Shown one piece after another: positions 1 through 5,917 of a DNA stretch of 6,064 nt. Positions within the stretch are counted from its first letter, which is position 1; each line of letters opens with the position of its first letter. The stretch spans positions 1 to 6,064 of the forward strand of contig JAISQU010000057.1 of assembly GCA_031274005.1 (NCBI GenBank), read 5' to 3'. Source of the stretch: Spirochaetales bacterium (GTDB taxonomy: Bacteria; Spirochaetota; Spirochaetia; DTKZ01). The position numbers and the translations under genes were made by a program. A model generated the notes under the pieces. It was not told the DNA's origin. It did no database searches and saw only the letters and a list, made by a program, of their open reading frames with translations.

Positions 1-1
1 T

Positions 2-145
2 TTGTATATGGAATTCCTTGACAAAAAAATTAGAATACCAATTGATTTAATTGCTGTTGATTATGATAAATATAATAAATTAAATGATGATATAGGATAT
101 ATTTATAAAACAATAAAAAGGGAAGGGAAAATATTGTATGAATAG
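2..145 (+). CDS. MNT-type nucleotidyltransferase, 3' end only (antitoxin half of a HEPN-MNT pair)
   Basis: The gene enters from the left edge; only the last 47 codons and the TAG stop at 143-145 are visible. The peptide contains IPIDLIAVD, then a lysine/asparagine-rich stretch, and ends REGKILYE. That combination (hydrophobic strand closing with an acidic residue, then a helix and an 'EG.+LYE' tail) is typical of the C-terminus of small MNT-type nucleotidyltransferases. In known HEPN-MNT (type VII) systems such proteins neutralise the HEPN RNase toxin, in studied cases by adenylylating it. The nucleotide-binding GS...D.D motif would lie off the window, so catalytic integrity cannot be judged. 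The 3' end overlaps the next gene's ATG by 8 bp (138-145), which suggests translational coupling. The DNA is far more AT-rich than the genes after position 400, consistent with acquisition by transfer. Family assignment rests on the short C-terminus plus the HEPN neighbour. Confidence 0.7.
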   Translation: MYMEFLDKKIRIPIDLIAVDYDKYNKLNDDIGYIYKTIKREGKILYE

Positions 146-386
146 TTATGAAGAATGGATAAAAAGAGCTCGTAGCAGTTTGGAATTAGCGAAATCAACT
201 GACAATGAATTGGTTTGCCTTGAAGATTTGTGTTTTCAGGCTCAACAGTCTACCGAAAAAGCATTGAAGGGATTATTGATTTTTTATGGAGTCGAACCGG
301 AGAAAACACATAACATTAGCATTTTATTACAGGAATTGGAAAAACATATTGAAATGAGCCGATTCCAAAATGAAACCATTTTTTGA
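138..386 (+). pseudogene. HEPN-domain toxin, C-terminally truncated
   Basis: An ATG at 138 inside the end of the nucleotidyltransferase opens an 82-codon frame. Residues 5-72 fit the HEPN family (PF05168 type): W8 and K/R-rich helix 1, then an acidic turn, then CFQAQQSTEKALKGLL (about 33-48) and a KTHNISILL segment (about 56-64). Full-length relatives are usually about 125-140 residues and carry the RNase-like R-x4-6-H motif in the C-terminal half. Here the match stops near residue 72, and the last nine or so codons lie in an inverted-repeat-bounded GC-rich block that supplies the stop at 384-386. The C-terminal helices and the expected active-site motif are therefore absent. No HEPN-like remainder is seen after the block, so this looks like a deletion or replacement, not a clean insertion. 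A naturally short HEPN protein is possible but less likely. The product is probably inactive. Confidence 0.7.
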
Positions 387-509
387 AGCCCGTGGGGCGC
401 AATGGGATTGAAGGGGCGCGAAGCGGCCGCGCCAGCGGCGGGACCCCCGGAAAGCCCGGTTTTTGCGAAGCAAAAATGCGCGCGAATGATTAGGGTTTTC
501 ATTTTGGAA
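363..509. repeat. GC-rich inverted-repeat-bounded element (MITE/REP-like)
   Basis: The left end TTCCAAAATGAAACC (363-377) and the right end GGTTTTCATTTTGGAA (494-509) are inverted repeats that match at 15 of 16 positions, differing by one inserted A. Between them the DNA switches abruptly from AT-rich to very GC-rich. It contains two internal hairpins: GGCGCG (415-420) with CGCGCC (428-433) around a 7-base loop, and TTTTTGC (460-466) with GCAAAAA (470-476) around a GAA loop. No credible reading frame lies inside. The combination of short terminal repeats, internal stems, no gene and interruption of a HEPN gene suggests a small non-autonomous or dispersed repeat. Copy number in the genome cannot be seen from one window. 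It also separates the toxin-antitoxin remnant from the downstream operon. Confidence 0.55.
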
Positions 510-535
510 CCAGCTCTATCATTAAATTCGCGCTG

Positions 536-541
536 AAGGAG
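536..541 (+). promoter_or_regulatory. Ribosome binding site of the small basic protein gene
   Basis: AAGGAG lies 8 bases upstream of the GTG at 550. It decides the start, since no ATG exists in this short frame and an in-frame TAA at 523-525 limits extension. Confidence 0.6.
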
Positions 542-549
542 CATACGAG

Positions 550-645
550 GTGCCGTGTGGACGAAAGCGGAAACGCAAAAAGATAGCTACGCATAAACGA
601 AAGAAAAAACTCAGAAAGAACCGCCACAAGAAGAAGATTAGATAG
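550..645 (+). CDS. 31-aa basic AURKAIP1/COX24-type small ribosomal subunit protein (bS22/mS38-like)
   Basis: This short frame starts with GTG, is preceded by a good AAGGAG site and ends TAG at 643-645. The product has 31 residues, of which about 20 are Lys, Arg or His; its core is RKRKKIATHKRKKK followed by LRKNRHKKK. This layout (K/R cluster, 'KIATHKRKKKLRK', then an 'R-H-K' tail) fits the AURKAIP1/COX24 domain. In mitochondria that domain is mS38; in some bacteria it appears as a free protein of about 30-35 residues, called bS22 in mycobacterial ribosomes. The inferred role is an rRNA-binding component of the 30S subunit near the decoding region. The usual 'MGSVIKKRRK' opening is replaced here by a shorter start, MPCGRKRKRK. 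Only 9 bp separate its stop from dxs, so the two are probably co-transcribed and perhaps coupled. Low-complexity basic peptides can mimic this family, hence moderate confidence. Confidence 0.65.
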   Translation: MPCGRKRKRKKIATHKRKKKLRKNRHKKKIR

Positions 646-654
646 AATCCCGCG

Positions 655-2571
655 ATGGAAGACAGGTATCCCCTCCTGAAGCTGATTCATGGTCCTGCCG
701 ACCTGCGTTCTCTTCCGGATGATTCTCTGCCCCGTCTGGCGGCGGAGATCAGGCGGCTTATTATTGCGGTGGTCAGTGTGACGGGGGGGCATCTTGCTTC
801 GAATCTGGGCGTGGTGGAGCTTTCCATTGCCCTGCACAGGGAGTTTTCCAGTCCCGCCGACAAGATTGTATGGGACGTGGGGCATCAGTCTTATACCCAT
901 AAGATTTTGACGGGCCGCAGGGAGGAGTTTCATACTCTGCGTCAGAGGGGGGGGCTGTCGGGCTTTCCCAAACGCGGCGAGAGCCCCCACGATATTGTGG
1001 AGACAGGCCACGCCTCGACCTCGCTGTCCGCGGCTCTGGGGATTCTGACGGGGCAGGAGCTTCTGGCCCGGCCGGGCCGCGTGATTGCCGTGATAGGCGA
1101 CGGGGCGCTGACCGGCGGTATGGCGATGGAGGCCCTGAATCACGCGGGGCATTTGGGCCGGAACCTTATCATTATTTTAAATGACAACGAGATGTCGATT
1201 TCCCGGAATGTGGGGGCGATGTCTTCTTATCTGTCGAGGCTTTCGGCGAGCAGGCTTTACAGGAATTTGCGCTCTACGATTGACAGCACTTTGAAAAATG
1301 TTCCGCGTTACGGTTCGCGCCTGGCCGATGTGGTTAACCGCGTAAAGAAAAGCGCCAGGGCCGTTTTGTACAACGAGACGCTTTTTTCCGATTTGGGCTT
1401 TGGTTACATAGGGCCTTTGGACGGTCACGATATTCCCCTGATGCGCGAGGTTTTTCGCACCCTGCATGATACCGACCGGCCGGTGGTGGCGCATGTTTTT
1501 ACAAAGAAGGGCAAGGGCTACGCCCACGCGGAAGATAACCCCACGGCTTTTCACGGTATTACGGCTTTTTCCATACGCGACGGCAAGGTCGAGAAAAAGG
1601 GGCCGCCGGGTTATACGGATCATTTTGCCCGGTTTCTGCGCGCCCTGGGCGAGAGCGATCCCAAACTGGTTGCCATAACGGCGGCGATGGCAAAGGGGAC
1701 GGGTCTCGCGCTTTTTCAGGAGAGTTTCCCCAGCCGTTTTTTTGACGTGGGCATTACCGAGCAGCATGCCGTTACCTTCGCGGCGGGTCTTGCCGCGGCG
1801 GGTCTGCGGCCTGTGGTTGCGATATACTCAACTTTTATGCAGAGGGCGGTGGATCAGGTTATTCACGACGCGGCTCTTCCGAAACTTGGGGTAACGATTG
1901 TCATGGACAGGGCCGGTCTTGTGGAAGGAGACGGGGAGACTCATCAGGGCTTGTATGACATCGCGCTTTTCCGCTGTGTTCCGAATATAACGTTTATGGC
2001 GCCCGCTTCGGCCGCGGAGCTTGAACTGATGCTCAGTCACGCTGTTTGCGCCGGCGGGCCGGTTTTGATACGCTTTCCCAAAGCGCCCTGCGCGAATGGC
2101 AATACTGTTTTGGGCTCCGCACTGGAAACAGGCCGCGGCGTTTTTCTGCGCAGGGGGCGGGGGAATATTCTTATTCTTTCGCTTGGGGCTTTGTGCGCAG
2201 GGGCGGAGGCGGCGGCGGATATTCTGGCCGCCGGGGGATTGGGCGCGGATGTATACAATTTGCGGTTTATCAAGCCTTTGGATACGCAGTACCTGAAGTC
2301 CGTACTTTCGGATTACCGGGCCGCGTATCTGGTTGAGGACGGCTCCCGCGCGGGCGGCATGGGCGACGCGGTGGGAGGGCTCCTCTCGCGCTGGGGGCTG
2401 CCTCTTGCCTATGGGCACGGGGGCGCGCCGGATGAGTTCTTGCCGCACGGCAGCCGTGAGGAGCTTCTCGCGGACTGCGGCCTGGACGCGGCCGGAATCG
2501 CGGAGGCTGTGCGCGCTCTGGCGGCGGATAAGGGGCTTGCCGGACAGACGTTTTTGCGGCGGGCGACCTGA
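655..2571 (+). CDS. dxs: 1-deoxy-D-xylulose-5-phosphate synthase
   Basis: Condenses pyruvate and glyceraldehyde 3-phosphate to DXP with loss of CO2, the first step of the MEP isoprenoid pathway, which also feeds thiamin and pyridoxal synthesis; cytosolic homodimer. At 638 residues it is full length (family about 620-640). Visible landmarks: GGHLASNLG (44-52, with H46), WDVGHQSYTHKILTGR (73-88, with H77), TGHASTSLSAALG (117-129), the thiamin-diphosphate/Mg site GDG (148-150) followed by N176 in LNDNE, GITEQHAVTFAAGLA (366-380) with catalytic E369, then Y391, DRAGLVEGDGETHQG (418-432) with R419 and H430, and IRFPK (472-476) with R473 for substrate phosphate. The transketolase C-terminal domain fills roughly 500-638. 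All key residues are present, so it should be active. No strong ribosome binding site precedes ATG 655; purine-rich sequence inside the preceding small gene and coupling to it may serve. The N-terminus aligns well with the family from this ATG. Confidence 0.97.
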   Translation: MEDRYPLLKLIHGPADLRSLPDDSLPRLAAEIRRLIIAVVSVTGGHLASNLGVVELSIALHREFSSPADKIVWDVGHQSYTHKILTGRREEFHTLRQRGGLSGFPKRGESPHDIVETGHASTSLSAALGILTGQELLARPGRVIAVIGDGALTGGMAMEALNHAGHLGRNLIIILNDNEMSISRNVGAMSSYLSRLSASRLYRNLRSTIDSTLKNVPRYGSRLADVVNRVKKSARAVLYNETLFSDLGFGYIGPLDGHDIPLMREVFRTLHDTDRPVVAHVFTKKGKGYAHAEDNPTAFHGITAFSIRDGKVEKKGPPGYTDHFARFLRALGESDPKLVAITAAMAKGTGLALFQESFPSRFFDVGITEQHAVTFAAGLAAAGLRPVVAIYSTFMQRAVDQVIHDAALPKLGVTIVMDRAGLVEGDGETHQGLYDIALFRCVPNITFMAPASAAELELMLSHAVCAGGPVLIRFPKAPCANGNTVLGSALETGRGVFLRRGRGNILILSLGALCAGAEAAADILAAGGLGADVYNLRFIKPLDTQYLKSVLSDYRAAYLVEDGSRAGGMGDAVGGLLSRWGLPLAYGHGGAPDEFLPHGSREELLADCGLDAAGIAEAVRALAADKGLAGQTFLRRAT

Positions 2572-2577
2572 TAGTAC

Positions 2578-2586
2578 GAAGAGGGG
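2578..2586 (+). promoter_or_regulatory. Ribosome binding site of the aldo/keto reductase gene
   Basis: GAAGAGGGG sits 5 bases before GTG 2592 in the 20 bp gap after dxs. It fixes a GTG start that places the family-typical opening MEKIVFGKTGIRVS at the N-terminus. Confidence 0.55.
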
Positions 2587-2591
2587 TTGTT

Positions 2592-3590
2592 GTGGAAAAA
2601 ATTGTTTTTGGAAAAACCGGCATCCGGGTATCGACTTTTATGATGGGTACCTGGGAGTTCGCCAGGGACGCCATCTGGGGAGACAATGCGGAAGAGCTGT
2701 CAATCAGGGCTATTCACGCGGCCCTGGACGCAGGAATAAACTTCTTTGATTCCGCGGAAGGCTATGGCGAGGGAAACGCGGAAAAAGTGCTGGGCAGGGC
2801 GCTTGCGGGCAGGCGGGGGGATGCGGTTATTGCTACCAAGGCCCTTGCGGCCAATCTTACGAAAGCCGGCCTTGCGGCCTCCTGCGAAAAGAGCCTGCAA
2901 AGGCTGGGCAGCGATTATATTGATATCTACCAGATTCACTGGCCTTCCCGAACGATTCCCCTGGAAGAAACAATGGAAGCCCTGCACGATCTTTTAAGGC
3001 AGGGTAAGATACGCGCCATAGGGGTATGCAATTTTGGGGTTCAGGACCTTGAGCGTCTTTATAAACTTGGCGGCGCCGAATGTGATCAGCTTCCTTACAG
3101 CCTGCTCAACCGGGCGGTGGAAGACGCCATACTTCCGGCGTGCAGGTCTAAAGGCATGATGATTATGGCCTACAGCCCGCTTGCCATGGGTTTACTGTCC
3201 GGCAAATATCACAGGGCGGAAGATGTCCCGGCGGGCCGGACGAATACACGGTATTATCACCATTCCCGCACAGCCTACACCCGCCACACCGAGGACGGAA
3301 TGGAAGAACTGCTTTTTAAAACCATAGCGGATATACGGCAAATATGCGATGAAACAAAAATTTCAATGAACGCTCTTGCCCTTGCCTGGCTGCGCGCCCA
3401 AAAGGCCGTGGACTTTGTGCTGTGCGGGGTGCGTAACGAAAAACAGCTCGCGGGAAATCTTGCCGCTTATAACCAGACTGTTTCGGCTGACATACTTGTC
3501 AGGCTGACCGCCCTGAGCGAGGGCGTGAAAAAGGCCCTTGGCGGCAATCCCGACCTGTGGCAGAACGGAGAGAATGCGCGGATTCATTAG
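2592..3590 (+). CDS. Aldo/keto reductase
   Basis: NAD(P)H-dependent oxidoreductase of the (alpha/beta)8-barrel aldo/keto reductase superfamily; 332 residues, normal length, cytosolic. The catalytic tetrad is complete: D53 and Y58 in FFDSAEGYGEG, K83 in IATKAL, and H116 in YQIHWP. The opening GKTGIRVS and the helix GKIRAIGVCNFG (138-149) are classic for the AKR family, followed by AYSPLAMGLLSGKY (193-206) and a cofactor-binding end region with CGVRNEKQLAGN (278-289). The C-terminus GGNPDLWQ is a tail seen in a subgroup of bacterial AKRs. It begins with GTG 20 bp after dxs on the same strand, so co-expression is likely. E. coli also has an AKR gene (yajO) directly after dxs, and YajO overproduction can supply DXP in dxs mutants. 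This protein is not obviously a YajO orthologue by its C-terminal half, and its substrate cannot be told from sequence. Confidence 0.93.
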   Translation: MEKIVFGKTGIRVSTFMMGTWEFARDAIWGDNAEELSIRAIHAALDAGINFFDSAEGYGEGNAEKVLGRALAGRRGDAVIATKALAANLTKAGLAASCEKSLQRLGSDYIDIYQIHWPSRTIPLEETMEALHDLLRQGKIRAIGVCNFGVQDLERLYKLGGAECDQLPYSLLNRAVEDAILPACRSKGMMIMAYSPLAMGLLSGKYHRAEDVPAGRTNTRYYHHSRTAYTRHTEDGMEELLFKTIADIRQICDETKISMNALALAWLRAQKAVDFVLCGVRNEKQLAGNLAAYNQTVSADILVRLTALSEGVKKALGGNPDLWQNGENARIH

Positions 3591-3654
3591 ACTTGTTCGA
3601 AACCCCTGTTTGGTTCCTCCCGAGTCTATTAAGGCGGGCGGTTAAATTTCCGCC
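3588..3654. terminator. Possible bidirectional terminator between convergent genes
   Basis: The 51 bp between the convergent stops holds two small dyads. TAGACT (3588-3593, including the reductase stop) pairs with AGTCTA (3623-3628), and GGCGG (3637-3641) pairs with CCGCC (3650-3654) around the stop of the minus-strand gene. Neither is followed by a clear T-run, so this is a weak call based mainly on position. Confidence 0.25.
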
Positions 3655-4475
3655 GCGGCAAATTTCTGAATGTGCAGATGAAGGTATTCAAGCATAATCT
3701 GCTGAATATCGCCGAAAAACCTGCGGGCCATTTCCGCGGCGCTCCGGCCTATGTAGCGGAAGTGCCAGCTTTCGTACCGGTATCCGGTAAGCTCTTCCCT
3801 GCCTTCCGGGAACGACAGAGAAAAACCGTATTTCCAGGCGTTGGCGTCCAGCCAGCGCTGCATGGGCGTGCCGGTAAAATCATCGTTGATGGAACCAAAG
3901 TCGATAACCGTGCCAAGCTGGTGCTGGGAATGCCGCGGCCAAGCGGATTCCCTGTCCGCCGTCTGCTGTCCCATTTCCCGTACATTGCGTTCGTACACCG
4001 TTTTCTGATAGGCCGCGGAGCGGTATGTCGAAGATACCAGCAGCGTTATTCCGTCTTTTTGCGCCTCCCGCGCCATGTCCAGAAGGTCGGGCAGGACGAT
4101 GGCGCGCAACAGAAGGTTCTGCCGCGACAAACGCAGCAGGGGATAATCGCTGAGTTTTTTTAAGTCCTGCGGCTCCCAGCCTTCGGGAAGAGGATGGCTT
4201 TTGTCCACCAGAACCAGAAGACCTTCGGGCTCGCGCATAAGGCGGCTCATCAAATCGAGAAAATCCCGCGGATTTTCGAGTATGGCTTCCCGCATTGGGG
4301 GAGGAAGCTCCGCTGTAAGGGCTGCGAGGTCTTCGCGGTCCAGGCTGAAGGCGGGGTGCAGATTGCCGGAGCGGGTCTGCGGGCCGGGGGGGGGCTGTGC
4401 CGGGGAGTTATCCGCGCGGCCGCAGGCCAGCGTACAGGCAAGCATTATAAAAATAAAGTGATATGTTTTTCCCAC
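3642..4475 (-). CDS. VanY-like M15B D-alanyl-D-alanine carboxypeptidase, putative lipoprotein
   Basis: Predicted zinc peptidase that removes the terminal D-Ala from peptidoglycan stem peptides in the periplasm; 277 residues. The N-terminus has K3, a hydrophobic stretch (7-17) and cysteines at 14 and 18; C18 after TLA, followed by a Gly and a Pro-rich linker (24-33), reads as a relaxed spirochaete-type lipobox, so the protein is probably membrane-anchored. The M15/VanY core is complete: SSTYRSAAYQ (148-157, with R152), SQHQLGTVIDF (183-193) with zinc ligands H185 and D192, and ESWHFRY (235-241) with general base E235 and third ligand H238. The region 45-115 is a less conserved N-terminal extension. 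The GTG start at 4475 is supported by a strong ribosome binding site. It is convergent with the reductase and divergent from the methyltransferase, so it is its own transcription unit. No vanR/vanS-like regulators are nearby, so housekeeping wall trimming is likelier than glycopeptide resistance. Confidence 0.9.
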   Translation of the reverse strand: MGKTYHFIFIMLACTLACGRADNSPAQPPPGPQTRSGNLHPAFSLDREDLAALTAELPPPMREAILENPRDFLDLMSRLMREPEGLLVLVDKSHPLPEGWEPQDLKKLSDYPLLRLSRQNLLLRAIVLPDLLDMAREAQKDGITLLVSSTYRSAAYQKTVYERNVREMGQQTADRESAWPRHSQHQLGTVIDFGSINDDFTGTPMQRWLDANAWKYGFSLSFPEGREELTGYRYESWHFRYIGRSAAEMARRFFGDIQQIMLEYLHLHIQKFAAAEI

Positions 4476-4480
4476 GGGAT

Positions 4481-4488
4481 TCTCCTCT
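4481..4488 (-). promoter_or_regulatory. Ribosome binding site of the carboxypeptidase gene
   Basis: Read on the minus strand this is AGAGGAGA, about 6 bases before the GTG complementary to 4473-4475. It supports the GTG start that yields the lipoprotein signal. Confidence 0.6.
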
Positions 4489-4503
4489 TTCTCCGGCGTC
4501 AGT

Positions 4504-4530
4504 GTAGCGGAAAAAAGCTGTTTTCGCTAC
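4504..4530. promoter_or_regulatory. Dyad in the divergent vanY-like/trmJ promoter region
   Basis: GTAGCG (4504-4509) is the exact inverse of CGCTAC (4525-4530); an inner AAAA/TTTT pair and one unpaired G extend the stem around a 6-base loop. It ends 8 bases before the ATG at 4539 and lies in the only 63 bp separating two divergent genes. It could be an operator for either gene or a leader hairpin for trmJ. No convincing -35/-10 pair could be assigned. Confidence 0.4.
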
Positions 4531-4538
4531 TATGGCGT

Positions 4539-5234
4539 ATGGATATATGCTTTGTTCTGGTTGCCCCCGCCCTGGCCGCGAATATAGGAGCGGCGGCGCG
4601 CGCCGTAAAAACAATGGGTTTTTGCCGGCTGCGGCTGGCGGGCGCCTGCCCGCATCACGAAAACGAGGCATTGTGGACAGCTCACGGTTCGCGTGACATA
4701 CTGGACGCGGCGCAAATTTTTGACACTTTGGAAGAGGCTGTGGCGGACAGGGATTTTGTTATCGCGACCACGGCGCGGCGGCGGGGGCTGCGCCACGAGT
4801 ATTATCCCCCGGAGAGCCTTGTTCCGCTTATCCGGGGAAAAGACGCCGGAGGGCTCCGCGCAGCCCTGGTTTTTGGTCCGGAGGAGCGGGGGCTGTCAAA
4901 TGCGGAACTTGCGCTGTGCGACTGCGTTTCGTCCGTTCCCCTGGCAGCGGCCTATCCCTCGCTGAACCTGGCCCAGGCAGTCATGATTTACGCCTATGTA
5001 CTCTCGCCCTTGGTTCTTCCGCCGCAGCAGCCCCGCGGGGAAACCCCTTTGTCTGAAGACGCGTCTTTTCGCGCGCTGAAAAACCGCGCCGCCGCTGTTC
5101 TTGCCCGCCTTGAGCCCGCAGGGGATCTTGTAAGCCGCCGCATTCTGGAACGCCTCGCCGCCCTGAACGGTGAGGATATCAAACTTGCGCATTCCCTCTG
5201 CGCCCGGCTGGAGAAAAGTCTGGCGGCCGGATAG
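4539..5234 (+). CDS. trmJ: TrmJ-like SpoU/TrmH-family tRNA 2'-O-methyltransferase
   Basis: SPOUT-class enzyme predicted to use S-adenosylmethionine to methylate a ribose 2'-OH in tRNA; TrmJ modifies position 32 in the anticodon loop. At 231 residues it is close to the TrmJ length (about 240-250). Motif 1 is NIGAAARAVKTMG (15-27) with N15 and R21; motif 2 is LVFGPEERGLSNAEL (110-124), the knot region with the E and R of SpoU enzymes; motif 3 is YPSLNLAQAVMIYAYVL (139-155). A short C-terminal helical domain (about 175-228) carries RRILERLAALNGEDIKLAHS, as in TrmJ and unlike TrmL. The frame remains open far upstream inside the antisense of the carboxypeptidase gene, but family similarity begins exactly at ATG 4539 and no other start lies nearby. 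No Shine-Dalgarno sequence is evident, so initiation may be weak or leaderless. TrmJ versus another SpoU paralogue is not certain. Confidence 0.85.
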   Translation: MDICFVLVAPALAANIGAAARAVKTMGFCRLRLAGACPHHENEALWTAHGSRDILDAAQIFDTLEEAVADRDFVIATTARRRGLRHEYYPPESLVPLIRGKDAGGLRAALVFGPEERGLSNAELALCDCVSSVPLAAAYPSLNLAQAVMIYAYVLSPLVLPPQQPRGETPLSEDASFRALKNRAAAVLARLEPAGDLVSRRILERLAALNGEDIKLAHSLCARLEKSLAAG

Positions 5235-5262
5235 ACAAGAGAATTTTAACGCGGCTTACAAT

Positions 5263-5291
5263 CTCATTATCCCAAAGACTCACTATCCCAA
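5263..5291. repeat. Two 13 bp direct repeats, 16 bp period
   Basis: CTCATTATCCCAA (5263-5275) and CTCACTATCCCAA (5279-5291) differ at one base. They lie between the trmJ stop and the structured RNA segment. The 16 bp spacing does not match one or two helical turns well. They may be paired protein-binding sites or the left flank of the element behind the RNA. Confidence 0.5.
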
Positions 5292-5324
5292 GTAAAGAGG
5301 AAGAAAAAAATATGCTATGCTTTT

Positions 5325-5419
5325 CTCTGCGCCCTCTCGGGATGCATGGGCGGCAGACCGGAGTGTTAGAACAACACGGGGCTTTCAGCCCCGGCCAGCG
5401 GTTCTTCATTCCTCCGGTT
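5325..5419 (+). ncRNA. HEARO/omega-RNA-like structured element, apparently standalone
   Basis: This stretch folds compactly on paper. Stem A: CTGCGCCC (5327-5334) pairs with GGGC-g-GCAG (5348-5356), 8 pairs with one bulged G. Stem B: ACCGGAG (5357-5363) pairs with CTCCGGT (5412-5418), closing a junction. Inside it, stem C: TGTT (5364-5367) with AACA (5373-5376), and stem D: CGGGGCT (5377-5383) with AGCCCCG (5387-5393) around a TTC loop. The loop of stem C, AGAAC (5368-5372), is complementary to GTTCT (5401-5405), giving a possible pseudoknot. The layout and the segments ATGGGCGGC, AGAAC and GGGGCTTTC resemble, from memory, the HEARO RNAs that guide IscB nucleases. There the guide precedes the scaffold, so bases just upstream of about 5320 would be guide. 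No IscB frame follows. The minus strand has the same stems, but the + strand agrees with the remembered consensus. It could instead be another IS200/IS605-type end structure. Confidence 0.5.
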
Positions 5420-5433
5420 TATCCACATATACA

Positions 5434-5446
5434 ACACAAACTGTGT
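5434..5446. other. Small hairpin downstream of the structured RNA
   Basis: ACACA (5434-5438) pairs with TGTGT (5442-5446) around AAC. No T-run follows. It may mark the 3' boundary of the RNA or element, or be incidental. Confidence 0.2.
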
Positions 5447-5473
5447 GATAGCGCTTTAATCCCCCCGCGCGAT

Positions 5474-5917
5474 TTACCGGCCCGAATCACTATACTGCCT
5501 GACCGTCTCAGGCGGCAGTTTGAGTGCACGGGAAATCTGTTCTGCTGTCATGCCGAACTCAAGAAGGTTTCTGACAGCCTTCTCCCGGCCTTCTTCCCGC
5601 TCTACTACCAATGCGTCTTCAAGTTTCCATTCGCTCATTAACATATTTACCACCTCCGAACCGTGGGTTTCCAAAAAGGATTTGAGTATATTGTTGGCGA
5701 TACACCAGGCTATCGCCTTTTTCATGGCTTCTTTCTTCTCGTCTTCCGTAAGCTGCCGGGGCTGCCTGCCTCCGGTTGTTTCGGCTTCAATCTCCCGCAC
5801 CCGGGCAATGAAGGCGCTGTACCCGCCCAGTTTCTCACACCGCCGGACTATGGGTTCGTTGTGACCCCTGTTAATATTGTATACCTTAACGGTTAATTCC
5901 AATTCAGGCGCTCTGCC
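5474..5917 (-). pseudogene. Rpn/YhgA-like nuclease (putative transposase) family, C-terminal fragment
   Basis: The minus-strand frame encodes about 147 residues from an in-frame stop (5918-5920) to TAA at 5474. It contains PELELTVKVYNIN near its start, then GHNEPIVRRCEKLGGYSAFIARVREIE, a KKAIAWCIANNILKSFL helix, HGSEVVNMLMSEW, and an HTH-like end LLEFGMTAEQISRALKLPPETVRQY. This matches the C-terminal half of Rpn/YhgA-like proteins (PD-(D/E)XK recombination-promoting nucleases, often annotated as transposases), common in spirochaetes. Such proteins are usually around 300 residues; the catalytic N-terminal domain is absent. The only start is a TTG at 5902, and the recognisable 'PELE' lies partly upstream of it, so homology seems to run past any usable start. 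No continuation is seen in the other minus-strand frames. I read this as a truncated remnant, although expression of the fragment cannot be excluded. Confidence 0.7.

Noticed and set aside
460..476. TTTTTGC-GAA-GCAAAAA hairpin as a transcription terminator
   Set aside because: The T-tract is part of the stem and no T-run follows on either strand, so it fits an internal repeat stem better.
284..544. Minus-strand frame of 86 codons across the inverted-repeat element
   Set aside because: It is a reading of the GC-rich repeat and antisense HEPN; such frames recur wherever a repeat copy occurs and carry no domain.
4194..4538. N-terminal extension of the trmJ frame by 115 codons
   Set aside because: It is antisense to the carboxypeptidase gene, has no methyltransferase similarity, and the family match begins exactly at ATG 4539.
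5179..5409. Minus-strand frame of 76 codons starting MKNRWPGLK
   Set aside because: Its good-looking GGAGG and ATG arise from the stem bases of the RNA element; the remainder overlaps the trmJ 3' end and has no recognisable domain.
5420..5473. Search for an iscB start after the structured RNA
   Set aside because: No frame shows the expected N-terminal PLMP/RVR..L-type segment, and the space is only about 54 bp before the opposing gene.
5312..5641. Plus-strand frame of 109 codons starting MLCFSLRPLGMHG
   Set aside because: It runs through the structured RNA and the antisense of the nuclease fragment; the peptide shows no family features. The AAGAGGAAG before it is likely incidental.
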